Shown here piece after piece: positions 15,938-25,655 of a stretch of DNA of 64,000 nt; the first letter of the stretch is position 1, and the number at the start of each line of letters is the position of its first letter. Source of the DNA: CAISIP01 sp965278985 (GTDB taxonomy: Bacteria > Pseudomonadota > Gammaproteobacteria > Burkholderiales > Burkholderiaceae_C). The notes beneath the pieces are model-generated. The model saw only the letters and a list, made by a program, of their open reading frames with translations, was not told the DNA's origin and searched no databases. The stretch is from the NCBI GenBank assembly GCA_965278985.1, contig OZ257131.1, forward strand, positions 6,386,001-6,450,000, given 5' to 3'. The position numbers were made by a program, and so were the translations under genes.

Positions 15938-16402
15938 GTGATAGCCGTATTGCAGCGGGTCCGCGAGGCCCGTGTGACCGTGGAAGGAGAATGCATCGGC
16001 CGCATCGATGCGGGCCTGCTGGTGCTGCTGTGCGCGGAACGAGGGGACAGCACCGCGCAGGCGGACCGCATGCTGGCCAAGATCCTGAAGCTGCGCATCT
16101 TCAGCGATGCCGCCGGCAAGATGAATAGCAGTCTGCAGGACGAGGCGGGCGGCCTGCTGGTCGTGAGCCAGTTCACGCTGGCCGCCGATACCTCCGGCGG
16201 CAACCGGCCGGGATTCGGCAACGCCGCAGCGCCGGCCGATGGTGAGCGGCTCTACGACTACTTCGTGGCGCAGGCCAGGGCCGCGCACCCCGTGGTGCAG
16301 ACCGGGCGTTTCGGTGCGGACATGCAGGTGGCGCTCGTCAACGACGGGCCGGTGACCATCCCGCTGCGCATGCCACCGGATACAGCCGCGAATCAGGCGT
16401 AA
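15938..16402 (+). CDS. dtd: D-aminoacyl-tRNA deacylase
   Basis: Hydrolyses D-amino acids (and Gly-tRNA-Ala) mischarged on tRNA. It has 154 residues from the GTG at 15938. Family motifs are SQFTLAADTSGGNRPGF (77-93) and NDGPVTIPL near residue 140 (the Gly-cisPro motif). I chose GTG because VIAVLQRVREARVTVEGE aligns with the standard Dtd N-terminus and a GAGAG precedes it; an in-frame ATG at 15902 would add 12 residues. It is divergent from the kinase-like gene and its 3' end overlaps ybeY (opposite strand) by 10 nt. Confidence 0.93.
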   Translation: MIAVLQRVREARVTVEGECIGRIDAGLLVLLCAERGDSTAQADRMLAKILKLRIFSDAAGKMNSSLQDEAGGLLVVSQFTLAADTSGGNRPGFGNAAAPADGERLYDYFVAQARAAHPVVQTGRFGADMQVALVNDGPVTIPLRMPPDTAANQA

Positions 16403-16848
16403 GGGTTCGCCACGCCCAGGCCCGCGAGGATCGCGATCTCGCGGGCTTCCATGTCCTCGGCGTCCTGCGTGCTGGTCTCGTGGTCCCAGCCTTGCGCGTG
16501 CAGCGTGCCGTGCACCACCAGGTGCGTGTAGTGGGCCTGCAGGCTGCGGCGTTGCTCGCGGGCCTCGCGCGCGACCACGGGCGCGCACAGCACCAGGTCC
16601 GCTTCCAGCGGTTCACCGCCGTATTCGAAGGTCAGCACGTTGGTGGCGTAGTCCTTCTGGCGGTAGCTGTTGTTCAGGGCCTGGCCTTCCTCGGCATCGA
16701 CGATGCGCACCGTGATGCGCGCTTCGGCGTCCAGCGCATGGCGGATCCAGCGCGCGACCTGGTGGCGTGGCAGCGCCGCGCGGTGGGGCGCGGCGTCGCG
16801 CAGTTCGCCGAACTGCAGTGACAGCGACAAGGCCGGCAGCGCCATCAC
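16393..16848 (-). CDS. ybeY: Endoribonuclease YbeY (rRNA maturation)
   Basis: Zinc-dependent endoribonuclease for 16S rRNA 3'-end maturation and ribosome quality control. It has 151 residues. The metal-binding HxxxHxxxxxH motif is intact: H113, H117 and H123 in HGTLHAQGWDH. The block NNSYRQKDYATNVLTFEY is also typical. The start overlaps the phoH-like gene by 4 nt (ATGA-type), the conserved phoH-ybeY pair. Confidence 0.95.
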   Translation of the reverse strand: MMALPALSLSLQFGELRDAAPHRAALPRHQVARWIRHALDAEARITVRIVDAEEGQALNNSYRQKDYATNVLTFEYGGEPLEADLVLCAPVVAREAREQRRSLQAHYTHLVVHGTLHAQGWDHETSTQDAEDMEAREIAILAGLGVANPYA

Positions 16849-17837
16849 GACACCCGCTTGCGCGACGGGGCGCGGCGGGTCTCGACTTCCTCGTCGATGG
16901 CCGCGCTGGCGGATGCACGACGCGTGTCGTAGGCATCCACGATGCGTGCCACCAGCGGGTGGCGCACCACGTCGGCGCTGGTCAGGTGGCAGATGGCGAT
17001 GCCGCGCACGCGCTTGAGCACGCGTTCGGCATCGATCAGTCCGCTGAGCTGCGTCTTTGGCAGGTCGATCTGGCTCACGTCGCCCGTCACCACGGCCTTG
17101 GCGCCGAAGCCCAGGCGCGTGAGGAACATCTTCATCTGCTCGGTGCTGGTGTTCTGTGCTTCGTCCAGGATGATGAAGGCGTTGTTGAGCGTGCGCCCGC
17201 GCATGAAGGCCAGCGGCGCGATCTCGATGGCCTGGCGCTCGAAGGCCTTCTGCACCTGGTCGTAGCCCATCAGGTCGTACAGCGCGTCGTACAGCGGGCG
17301 CAGGTACGGATCGATCTTCTGGCTCAAGTCGCCGGGCAAAAAGCCAAGGCGTTCGCCGGCTTCCACGGCCGGGCGCGTGAGCACGATGCGCTGCACGGCG
17401 CTGCGCTGCAAGGCGTCCACGGCGCTGGCCACGGCCAGGTAGGTCTTGCCGGTGCCTGCGGGGCCGATGCCGAAGGTGATGTCGTGCGCGGCGATGCTGG
17501 CCAGGTAGTGGGCCTGGTTGGTGGTGCGGGCGCGCAGGTCGCTGCGGCGGGTCTGCAGCAGAGGCTTGCCACTGGTGTCCATGTCCGGATCACCCGCCAG
17601 CATGATCTGCACGGTGGCGGTGTCGATGGGGCGCTCGGCGATTTCGTAGAGCGCCTGCAGCATCTCCATGCCCCGCTTGGCGCGCTCCTTGGGGCCATCC
17701 ACCTTGAACTGCTCGTGCCGGTGCGCGATGCTGACCTGCAGCGCCACCTCGATGGTGCGAAGGTGCTCGTCCATCGGTCCGCACAGGTTCGTGAGGCGGT
17801 GGTTGTCGGGCGGCGAGAAAAGATGGCGGAGGATCAA
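16845..17837 (-). CDS. PhoH-family ATPase (YbeZ-like)
   Basis: 330 residues. Cytoplasmic P-loop NTPase that partners YbeY in RNA metabolism. Walker A GPAGTGKT at 125-132 and Walker B FIILDEAQNT are clear; further blocks are LTRPAVEAGERLGFLPGD and TGDVSQIDLP. The start is a TTG at 17837; the sequence after it (MILRHLFSPPDNHRL) matches the usual N-terminus of this family, so I keep it over the ATG at 17774. Overlaps ybeY by 4 nt. Divergent from ruvA with only about 55 bp between. Confidence 0.92.
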   Translation of the reverse strand: MILRHLFSPPDNHRLTNLCGPMDEHLRTIEVALQVSIAHRHEQFKVDGPKERAKRGMEMLQALYEIAERPIDTATVQIMLAGDPDMDTSGKPLLQTRRSDLRARTTNQAHYLASIAAHDITFGIGPAGTGKTYLAVASAVDALQRSAVQRIVLTRPAVEAGERLGFLPGDLSQKIDPYLRPLYDALYDLMGYDQVQKAFERQAIEIAPLAFMRGRTLNNAFIILDEAQNTSTEQMKMFLTRLGFGAKAVVTGDVSQIDLPKTQLSGLIDAERVLKRVRGIAICHLTSADVVRHPLVARIVDAYDTRRASASAAIDEEVETRRAPSRKRVS

Positions 17838-17892
17838 GGCAGATAATTCCGGCAGGGGTTCGTGGGTGCCCCATCATAGGCATTGGCAACAC

Positions 17893-18468
17893 ATGATCGG
17901 CAAATTGACGGGCACGCTGGACGAAAAGAACCCACCGCAGGTGCTGGTGGACTGCAACGGCGTGGGCTACGAGGTGCAGGTGCCCATGAGCACCTTCTAC
18001 AACCTGCCGGCCAAGGGCGCACGCGTGGCGCTGCTGACGCATCTGGTGGTGCGCGAGGACGCCCATATCCTCTACGGCTTCGAGACCGCCACCGAACGCG
18101 AGGCCTTTCGCCAACTGATCCGCATCTCGGGCATCGGGCCGCGCACGGCGCTGGCGATCCTCTCGGGCATGAGCGTGGCCGAGCTGTCGCAGGCCGTGAC
18201 GCTGCAGGAAGGCGGGCGCCTGGTGAAGGTGCCCGGCATCGGCAAGAAGACGGCGGAGCGGCTGCTGCTGGAATTGAAGGGCAAGCTGGGCGCGGACCTG
18301 CCGCAGGTTGCGGGCGCACCCTCGGACCACAAGTCCGACATCCTGCAGGCGCTGATGGCGCTGGGCTACAACGACCGCGAGGCCGCGCTGGCGCTCAAGG
18401 CGCTGCCGGCCGACGTGGGCGTGAGCGACGGCATCAAGCTCGCGCTCAAGGCGTTGTCACGGGGCTGA
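17893..18468 (+). CDS. ruvA: Holliday junction DNA helicase subunit RuvA
   Basis: Binds four-way junctions and recruits RuvB. It has 191 residues. The N-terminal OB domain is MIGKLTGTLDEKNPPQVLVD. Two helix-hairpin-helix motifs follow (LIRISGIGPRTALAILSGMS and VKVPGIGKKTAERLLLELK). The C-terminal RuvB-interacting domain ends AALALKALPADVGVSDGIKL. The start is the ATG at 17893. A gene on the opposite strand separates ruvA from ruvB. The 3' end overlaps that gene by 12 nt. Confidence 0.96.
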   Translation: MIGKLTGTLDEKNPPQVLVDCNGVGYEVQVPMSTFYNLPAKGARVALLTHLVVREDAHILYGFETATEREAFRQLIRISGIGPRTALAILSGMSVAELSQAVTLQEGGRLVKVPGIGKKTAERLLLELKGKLGADLPQVAGAPSDHKSDILQALMALGYNDREAALALKALPADVGVSDGIKLALKALSRG

Positions 18469-19629
18469 AGATCCCGGGCTCAGCTGCGTGGCGTTGCGCA
18501 CCAGTCGGTCCAGCACGGGCTGCAAGGGGCGTGCGTTGTTGGGGAACAGCTGCGCGAACAGCCGCAACTGCTCGGGGCTCACCGTCAGCGGCTGCTTCAG
18601 CACCAGGCGCAACACGTCCTCCGTGCAGGGTGGCGTGGTCAACGAACCCAGGTACTGGTAGTAGCGCATGTCCTGCGGCAGCAGGCCGGCCGGCTCCAGG
18701 CGCTCCGGGGGGATCTGCACGCGGTCGCCCACCTCCAGCGGCAGGTAGGTCCAGACGCGGTCGACCACCTCGCTGGGTTCTCCAGGCTCCAGCAGCACCA
18801 CGACCACCGCCCACTGGCCCTCGGCATTGCGGTGCACCAGCTCTGCCGACATCGCGGCGGTCTTGCCGTTGATGCGTTCCTCGCTGGGGTGGTGGAACAC
18901 GATCTGCTGCAGCCGGTAAATGGCGCCGCGCACCTCGATGCTGTTGGTGCCTTGCACGTCCACCTGCAGCGTGCGGCCGGTGTGCAGCACGCTCGCGCCG
19001 CTGGGGCTGTACTGCACGCCGATGGCCTGCGCCGGACCCTGCAGCGTAGCGTCGTCGTCGAGCGCGATGGGCGACTGCCGTTGGCCCTGGCTGCAGAGCC
19101 GGTAGCTGGGGTGCAGTTGTCCCCAGGCCTGCGGGCCCTTGGGGCCGCTGTAGTCCCAGGGCGGTGGCACGCTGGTGGGCACCTGTGCGGCCTGCGAGGC
19201 AGCCTGTGCGCGCATCTGTCGGCTGAGAAGGGGATTGGGAATGGCCCCAGGTGGCATATGGATGGGCGGCAAGGGGACCACCGAGACGGGCGCCCTGGCG
19301 GGCGCGGGCGCTGCGGTAGCCGTGGTAGCCGTGGTGGGCGCGGCGGCCTGCGCGGCGCGGCCACCGCGCGCAGGCGGCGGTGGCGGGACCTCGATGGTGA
19401 CGCTGCGCTGGGGCAGCTTGGGGTCGATGCCCTGGCGCAAGGCCTCACGCACCTGGTTGCCGATGTCCCTTGCGGTCGGTGCGGATGGGGCACTGGCCGG
19501 GGCCGGGCTGGAGGCCGCCGGCCGGCGCTGGGCCGAGGCCGATGCAGAACCCCAGGGCGCCTGCGCGGTCTGGGCGCTGGCCAGTGCCGTGACCATCCAC
19601 AGGCCCATGCCCAACAGGCCATGCGGCAT
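18457..19629 (-). CDS. Alpha-carbonic-anhydrase-like exported protein lacking two zinc ligands
   Basis: 390 residues from the ATG at 19629. Signal peptide at 1-20, a Pro/Ala-rich linker at about 25-155, then an alpha-type carbonic anhydrase fold at about 157-385 (WDYSGPKGPQAWGQLHPSYR, QRQSPIAL, YYQYLGSLTTPPCTEDVL). In true enzymes three His bind zinc (usual QFHFH and the first His of MHLVH). Here the stretch reads QQIVFHH and MSAELVH, so the first ligand is Val244, the second His246 is kept, and the third is Glu263. The Thr of SLTTPPCTE is kept. It is therefore likely a non-catalytic relative, perhaps a binding or scaffold protein. A TTG at 19677 could extend the N-terminus. It lies between ruvA and ruvB on the opposite strand. 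Confidence 0.85.
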   Translation of the reverse strand: MPHGLLGMGLWMVTALASAQTAQAPWGSASASAQRRPAASSPAPASAPSAPTARDIGNQVREALRQGIDPKLPQRSVTIEVPPPPPARGGRAAQAAAPTTATTATAAPAPARAPVSVVPLPPIHMPPGAIPNPLLSRQMRAQAASQAAQVPTSVPPPWDYSGPKGPQAWGQLHPSYRLCSQGQRQSPIALDDDATLQGPAQAIGVQYSPSGASVLHTGRTLQVDVQGTNSIEVRGAIYRLQQIVFHHPSEERINGKTAAMSAELVHRNAEGQWAVVVVLLEPGEPSEVVDRVWTYLPLEVGDRVQIPPERLEPAGLLPQDMRYYQYLGSLTTPPCTEDVLRLVLKQPLTVSPEQLRLFAQLFPNNARPLQPVLDRLVRNATQLSPGSSAP

Positions 19630-19821
19630 GGGATGGGGGCGCTGCGGGTGGGAAGGGGGGTGGGGCGCGCGTGTCAAGGGAGGGAGGATAGCGAGGCCGG
19701 CGTTCTCTTCCTATCGGCACGCGGCGGAGCATCTTGAGACACACGGTGCCAGGCCCTGGCACGCAGAGTGCCGCGCTATAGTCCACCGGATGTTGTTCCC
19801 CCCTCCCGCGGCAGGCCTGTA

Positions 19822-20880
<1,059 letters not shown>

Positions 20881-20895
20881 GCGCAGGGCAGGCGC

Positions 20896-20929
20896 CAAAA
20901 AACCGCCTGCATCCGAAGACACAGGCGGT
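20896..20929 (-). terminator. Rho-independent terminator of the Do protease gene
   Basis: Stem ACCGCCTG/CAGGCGGT with a 12-nt loop is followed on the minus strand by six T residues, 39 nt past the protease stop. It sits between the convergent ruvB and protease genes. Confidence 0.85.
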
Positions 20930-20967
20930 GTGAGGTGCAGCGGTGACCAGACCGCTACAAGGGGGAA

Positions 20968-22467
20968 TCAACCCAGCCGCACGGGCACGAAGATCTTCTC
21001 GTCGCCGCGCTGCACCAGCAGGGCGACGGACTTGGTGGCCTTGCCCACCATCTCACGCACCTGGCCCACGTTGCGCACCGGCGTGCCGTTCACGGCCAGC
21101 AGCACGTCGCCGCTTTCCACACCGGCAAGCGCCGCGGCACCGGTCACGTTCTCCACCAGGAGGCCGCTGTCGATGCCAGCCTCGCGCTTTTCCTGCGGGG
21201 CGAGTTCGCGCAGCGCCAGGCCCAGCCGGCCTTGCGAGGCCTGCGCGTCGTTGCCGGCCACGGCCGTGCCCTTGGCGGCGTCGGCGCTCACCAGGCGTGC
21301 GTCGAGCTGCACCACGTTGCCCTTGCGCACCACCTCCAGAGGCAGGCGGTCACCGGGCGAGGCCAGCGCGATGGTGGCGGGCAGGTCGCCCGAGGTCACG
21401 ATGGGCTTGCCATCTGCCTTGCGGATCACGTCGCCCACCTGCAGGCCCGCCTTCTCGGCCGGGCCACCCTTTTCCACCGAGGCCACGAGTGCGCCTTCGG
21501 GCTTGTCCAGGCCGAAGGAGTCGGCCAGCACCTGGTTCACCTCCTGCACCACCACGCCCAGCCGAGCGTGTTCCACCTTGCCGTGGGCCACGATCTGGTC
21601 CTTGATCTTCAGCGCCAGGTCGATGGGGATGGCGAAGGACAGACCCTGGTAACCCCCGCTGCGCGAGTAGATCTGCGAGTTGATGCCCACCACCTGGCCC
21701 TGCGTGTTGAACAGCGGACCACCCGAGTTGCCGGGGTTCACAGCCACGTCCGTCTGGATGAAGGGCACGGCGCTGTCGTCGGGCAACGAACGGCCCTTGG
21801 CGCTGACCACGCCGGCGGTCACGGTGTTTTCCAGGCCGAAGGGCGAGCCGATGGCCAGCACCCACTCGCCCACGCGCAGGTCCGTCACCTTGCCCATCTG
21901 CACGGTGGGCAGGTTCTTCGCCTCGATCTTGAGCACGGCCACGTCGGTCTTGGCATCCGCGCCCAGCACCTTGGCCACGAACTCACGGCGGTCGGTGAGC
22001 TTGACCAGCACCTCGCTGGCATCGCGCACCACGTGCGCGTTGGTCAGGATCACGCCGTCGGCACTGACGATGAAGCCTGAGCCCTGGCCGCGTGTGGGCG
22101 TGTCCTGCTGCTGGCCACCACCACCCGCACCAGGCTGCATGCGGCGGAAGAATTCGAAGAAGGGGTCGTTGCCGGGGTCCGCGCCCTGGCCGCGACGGGC
22201 CATGGGGCCTTCGTTGTTGGCGACCTTGCGCACGCCGGTGACGCTGATGTTGACCACGGCGGGGCCCTGTTCGGCGGTGATCTGCGAGAAGTCGGGCAGG
22301 GCCATGGGGACCGACTGGCGGGGCGCAGCCGGGGCGGTGGCCACGGTGGGCGCGGCGTGGGCGCCGCGCACCAGTTCGACGGTCGACACACCGGCGCCGC
22401 CGATCATGCCGGCTGCGACCAGGGCCAGGACCATGCGGGATGGCTTGATCGAGAGGGGGGTGCTCAT
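20968..22467 (-). CDS. Do-family periplasmic serine protease (DegP/DegQ-like)
   Basis: Envelope quality-control protease/chaperone of 499 residues. Signal/anchor at about 12-38 (MVLALVAAGMIGGAGVSTVE). Trypsin-like domain with intact triad H145 (LTNAHVV), D175 (AKTDVAVLK), S248 (NPGNSGGPLF). Two PDZ domains follow (LGVVVQEVNQVLADSFGLDK, then LGLALRELAPQEK). The start ATG at 22467 follows AAGGAG; the frame is open further upstream but runs antisense to the MscS gene. A PmrA/QseB-type direct repeat lies 53 bp upstream (22520-22536). It is a paralogue of the MucD-type protease at 59583, with conserved catalytic blocks but different surroundings. Confidence 0.95.
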   Translation of the reverse strand: MSTPLSIKPSRMVLALVAAGMIGGAGVSTVELVRGAHAAPTVATAPAAPRQSVPMALPDFSQITAEQGPAVVNISVTGVRKVANNEGPMARRGQGADPGNDPFFEFFRRMQPGAGGGGQQQDTPTRGQGSGFIVSADGVILTNAHVVRDASEVLVKLTDRREFVAKVLGADAKTDVAVLKIEAKNLPTVQMGKVTDLRVGEWVLAIGSPFGLENTVTAGVVSAKGRSLPDDSAVPFIQTDVAVNPGNSGGPLFNTQGQVVGINSQIYSRSGGYQGLSFAIPIDLALKIKDQIVAHGKVEHARLGVVVQEVNQVLADSFGLDKPEGALVASVEKGGPAEKAGLQVGDVIRKADGKPIVTSGDLPATIALASPGDRLPLEVVRKGNVVQLDARLVSADAAKGTAVAGNDAQASQGRLGLALRELAPQEKREAGIDSGLLVENVTGAAALAGVESGDVLLAVNGTPVRNVGQVREMVGKATKSVALLVQRGDEKIFVPVRLG

Positions 22468-22519
22468 GGAGGGACTCCTTGGGTTGGAAGATGCGATGGC
22501 GTGACTATGCAAGGCGGGT

Positions 22520-22536
22520 CTTAGTCCGGTCTTAAA
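22520..22536. promoter_or_regulatory. PmrA/QseB-type direct-repeat box upstream of the Do protease
   Basis: CTTAGT-CCGGT-CTTAAA: two hexamers with 5-bp spacing, the layout known for PmrA/QseB-type regulators (consensus CTTAAT-N5-CTTAAT). It lies 53 bp upstream of the protease ATG and 64 bp before the MscS start on the other strand, so it could control either. The same 17-mer, differing at three positions, occurs at 30393-30409. Confidence 0.5.
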
Positions 22537-22599
22537 CCCGCGGACGTCCGTGGTGCCGGCCTGGCGGGATGCTGCTTGCGGCCTGTGGACAATGTGCCG

Positions 22600-25140
22600 A
22601 TGCTGATCACGCCTCCTCCCCTGGCCCGGCTGAATCCGGGAGCCATGCCGGCTGCCGCCGCGTGGCGACGTTGGCCCTGCCTCTGTATGTGCGCCGCGTG
22701 GCTGGCCCTGTGCCTGGCATCGACAGGTGCGGTCCGGGCCCAGGCCGTGGCGCCGGCACCCATGGCTTCGGCGGTCGCTGTGCCCTCGGCCAAGCCCATC
22801 GCCGTGGCGGACATCCTGGCGCGGGCCGACGAAGACCAGCAACGCGTGGACTGGGCGCGGCGTGTGCTGGCGGGTCCCGACCCGCTGCTGCGCCTGCGCG
22901 GGCCGCTGGACGGTATTGCGGCTCCCGTGGAGGCCAAGCTGCGCGCCACGTCGACCGGGGCGTTGCGCGACCTTCCGGTGATGCGGCTGGAGAGCCTGGA
23001 GCGGCACTGGGACTTCGACGCGCGGCGCTTCGCACGTTGGGAGGCCGAGGCCCGGCGCGCGCTGGCACCCTACAGCGACAGCGCGGTGCAGCTGGCGCAG
23101 CGCCGCGCGGCATGGTCGGCCACCCGCGCCGAGGGATTGCTGGACGACCTGCCGCCGGCGCTCGCCGGACGCGTCGACGCGATGCTAGCGCAGATCGATG
23201 CAACCGAATCGGCACTTGGCACGGTGCTGACCCAGCAGTTCGCCATGCAACAGCACGCCAGCGACCTGCAGGCCCGCATCCAGGCGGGGCGCAACGAGGT
23301 CGCGGCTGCCATCGAGGACATCGACGGGAGGTTGCTGCAGGCCGATGCCTTGCCGCTGTGGCGCGGGTGGACGCCAGGCACGCACGTCGGCGCACAGCCC
23401 GCCTTGGCCGCGATGCAGCGTGGCCTGGACATCGAGAGCCAGTTCGCCAAGGACTACAACGCGGCGGCCAGCGGCAATCAGCAGGCCTTGCGTGCCGTGC
23501 AGATCATGTTGATGCCGCTGATCCTGTGGCTGGTCGTGCGCAGCCGGCGCACGCGCGCCGAGGAGGGCCCCCCGAGCCGCGCCACCGTGGCATTGCGGCG
23601 GCCCTTCTCTGCCTGGTTGCTGCTGTCCATGCTGGCGGTGCTGGTGCTTGAGCCCGATGCACCCCTGCTGGTCCAGGAGATTGTGCTGCTGGTCGCGCTG
23701 GTGCCGGTGTTGCGCCTTCTGCCGGGAAGCACCTTGCAAGCGCTCGGTGTCTGGCCCTACGTCGCTGTTGCCTTGTACTGCCTGGACCGGCTGGCCGTGG
23801 TCATCGTGGCGGACGCGCAGATGTACCGGCTGTTCCTGCTCGCACTCGGTACGCTGGCGCTGGGGCTGACGCTCTGGCTGTTGCGCCGCCATACGACGGC
23901 AGCCCCGCCAGACGGCACCGGGCTGTGGCGAGCACGCCGCGTTGCCGGCTGGACGGTGGTGGCGGTGCTGGGGGTTGGCCTGGTTGCCAACATCGCAGGG
24001 TACGCCGCGTTGGCGGAAACGCTGACGAGCGGGAGCATCGACAGTGGCTACATGGCCCTGCTGCTGTATGCCAGCGTGTCGGCATGCCTGGGTCTGATGC
24101 GCGCGTTGCTGGGCCAGCCCGAGCTGGCCGGCCACCGCTTCGTGCGCCTGTATGGCGCCGCGCTGCAGGATGTCTGTACGCGCCTGCTGGTGCTGGGCGC
24201 GGGCCTGGGCTGGCTCCTCTACAGCATGGACCGGTTTCGTGTGCTGCGTCCGTTGCGTGATCTCGGCACGACCGTCCTGGGCGTGGGGGTCGATGTCGGC
24301 GAGGTGTCCATCCACCTGGGCGGCCTGCTGGTGTTCGCGTTCTCGACGTGGCTCGCCTTCTGGGCTGCCCGGGCCGCGCGCCGCTTGCTGCGCGACGAAC
24401 TCCCGGGCTACGCACGGCTGCCCCGCGGCATGGGCAACAGCATCGCCTCGCTGAGCTACTACGGCGTGCTGCTGCTGGGCCTGCTGGTGGCGCTGTCCGC
24501 GGCGGGCTTCAAGGTGAGCCAGCTTGCGCTGGTGTTCGGGGCCCTGGGCGTGGGCATCGGCTTCGGGCTGCAGAACGTGGTCAACAACTTCGTCTCAGGC
24601 CTGGTGCTGATGTTCGAGCGGCCGATCCAGCCCGGCGACATCGTGGACGCGGCAGGCAGTTCGGGCACCGTGCGCGACATCGGCCTGCGCGCCACCACCA
24701 TCCGCACCTTCGACGGTGCCGACGTGGTCGTGCCCAACGGCCTGCTGCTGAGCGGCAACCTCACCAACTGGACCATGTTCGACCGCAGCCGGCGCATCGA
24801 GATCGCCGTGGGCGTGGCCTATGGCGCGGAGCCGGCGCGGGTGCTGGCGCTGCTGGAGGCGGCGGTGCGCGCGACGCCAGGGGTGGCGGACCAACCACCG
24901 CCGGCGGTGCTGATGACCGACTACGGCAACAGCGCCCTCAACTTCGTGGTGCGGGCATGGACCCAGGACATCGCCAACTTCGGAGCGCTGCGCGGCACGT
25001 TGCTCGCGCGCATCCTGGCCGACCTGGACGCTGCCGGCATCGAAATTCCCTACAACCAGGTCGACCTGCACCTGCGCACCGTGCCCGAGTCCGTGGCGCA
25101 ATGGACCCGCGGCACGCCGCGCGCGGGCGATCCCCCGTAG
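22600..25140 (+). CDS. MscS-family mechanosensitive ion channel, large form with periplasmic domain
   Basis: 846 residues from the ATG at 22600 (a TTG at 22576 would add 8). Signal peptide, then a periplasmic helical domain of about 250 residues like that of DUF3772-containing channels, then about ten membrane segments and the MscS pore/beta domain. The pore-lining helix and following block are clear: ALVFGALGVGIGFGLQNVVN, NFVSGLVLMFERPIQPGDIV, GTVRDIGLRATTIRTFDGAD, VVVPNGLLLSGNLTNW. It should open on membrane tension during hypo-osmotic shock. It is divergent from the Do protease, sharing a 132-bp control region. The membrane-segment count is approximate. Confidence 0.92.
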   Translation: MLITPPPLARLNPGAMPAAAAWRRWPCLCMCAAWLALCLASTGAVRAQAVAPAPMASAVAVPSAKPIAVADILARADEDQQRVDWARRVLAGPDPLLRLRGPLDGIAAPVEAKLRATSTGALRDLPVMRLESLERHWDFDARRFARWEAEARRALAPYSDSAVQLAQRRAAWSATRAEGLLDDLPPALAGRVDAMLAQIDATESALGTVLTQQFAMQQHASDLQARIQAGRNEVAAAIEDIDGRLLQADALPLWRGWTPGTHVGAQPALAAMQRGLDIESQFAKDYNAAASGNQQALRAVQIMLMPLILWLVVRSRRTRAEEGPPSRATVALRRPFSAWLLLSMLAVLVLEPDAPLLVQEIVLLVALVPVLRLLPGSTLQALGVWPYVAVALYCLDRLAVVIVADAQMYRLFLLALGTLALGLTLWLLRRHTTAAPPDGTGLWRARRVAGWTVVAVLGVGLVANIAGYAALAETLTSGSIDSGYMALLLYASVSACLGLMRALLGQPELAGHRFVRLYGAALQDVCTRLLVLGAGLGWLLYSMDRFRVLRPLRDLGTTVLGVGVDVGEVSIHLGGLLVFAFSTWLAFWAARAARRLLRDELPGYARLPRGMGNSIASLSYYGVLLLGLLVALSAAGFKVSQLALVFGALGVGIGFGLQNVVNNFVSGLVLMFERPIQPGDIVDAAGSSGTVRDIGLRATTIRTFDGADVVVPNGLLLSGNLTNWTMFDRSRRIEIAVGVAYGAEPARVLALLEAAVRATPGVADQPPPAVLMTDYGNSALNFVVRAWTQDIANFGALRGTLLARILADLDAAGIEIPYNQVDLHLRTVPESVAQWTRGTPRAGDPP

Positions 25141-25210
25141 CCGTCCGACAGCGGCGGGGCGCGGTCCGGTGGCAGAATTTCTGCGCATTCATTTATCTGG
25201 GGGATGGCCC

Positions 25211-25618
25211 ATGGCATGGTCTTGGAAAGCGTGTGCTGCATCCGGTGCGCTGGTGGTGGCCACTGCGCTGACGCAGGCCCAGACACCCCCTGACCTGCAG
25301 GACCTGATCGGTGCCCGCGGCGCCGGTACCCGGCAGCACACTGGCCGTCCGCCTGGTCACGTTGCTGTGGGCATTTCGTGTGCTGTGCTTCCTGGCCGGG
25401 TTGCCGATACTGCTGGACATGACCTGGCTGCTGCTGCCGGCCGCGCTGCTGGCGCTGCCGCTGGCCCGGTTGTGGCGCCGCATCTGGCGTCCATCCTGTG
25501 TGCGGGCCACCTTCCCGGCGTGATGGCGCTGATGCAGCGCGAGCCGGGCTGGAAGGTCGAATCGGTCAAATGGATGCGCACCATCGCGGCGCCGGAGCAC
25601 CTGGAAGGGCGCCTTTAG
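25211..25618 (+). pseudogene. Probable gene remnant: short exported-protein start, shifted middle, orphan end
   Basis: The frame from the ATG at 25211 encodes 135 residues: a credible signal peptide and start (MAWSWKACAASGALVVATAL, PPDLQDLIGARGAG), a low-complexity Ala/Gly/Pro middle that does not look like protein, and a plausible end (REPGWKVESVKWMRTIAAPE). The middle is better coding in the +1 frame (25311-25523, 70 residues), where it reads as two hydrophobic helices (LVTLLWAFRVLCFLAGLPIL, LLLPAALLALPLARLW) with GC-rich third positions. The simplest reading is a frameshifted or rearranged gene; two small overlapping genes is an alternative. I recognise no family. It lies in the gap after the MscS gene. 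Confidence 0.4.
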
Positions 25619-25655
25619 GCCCGTGCCAGCGCGGCAGGGGCCAAAGGCTGGCCCG

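Noticed and set aside
15881..16588. N-terminal extension of the kinase-like frame beyond the ATG at 15880
   Set aside because: This part is antisense to dtd and reads as Arg/Gly/His low complexity; the ATG at 15880 gives a normal membrane-anchored start.
19630..19677. TTG-started extension of the carbonic-anhydrase-like protein
   Set aside because: No ribosome site precedes it and it would put 16 Pro/His-rich residues ahead of a clean signal peptide; the ATG at 19629 is preferred, though it too lacks a clear ribosome site.
22468..23007. Upstream extension of the Do protease frame
   Set aside because: It runs antisense to the MscS gene; the ATG at 22467 has AAGGAG and a signal-anchor sequence.
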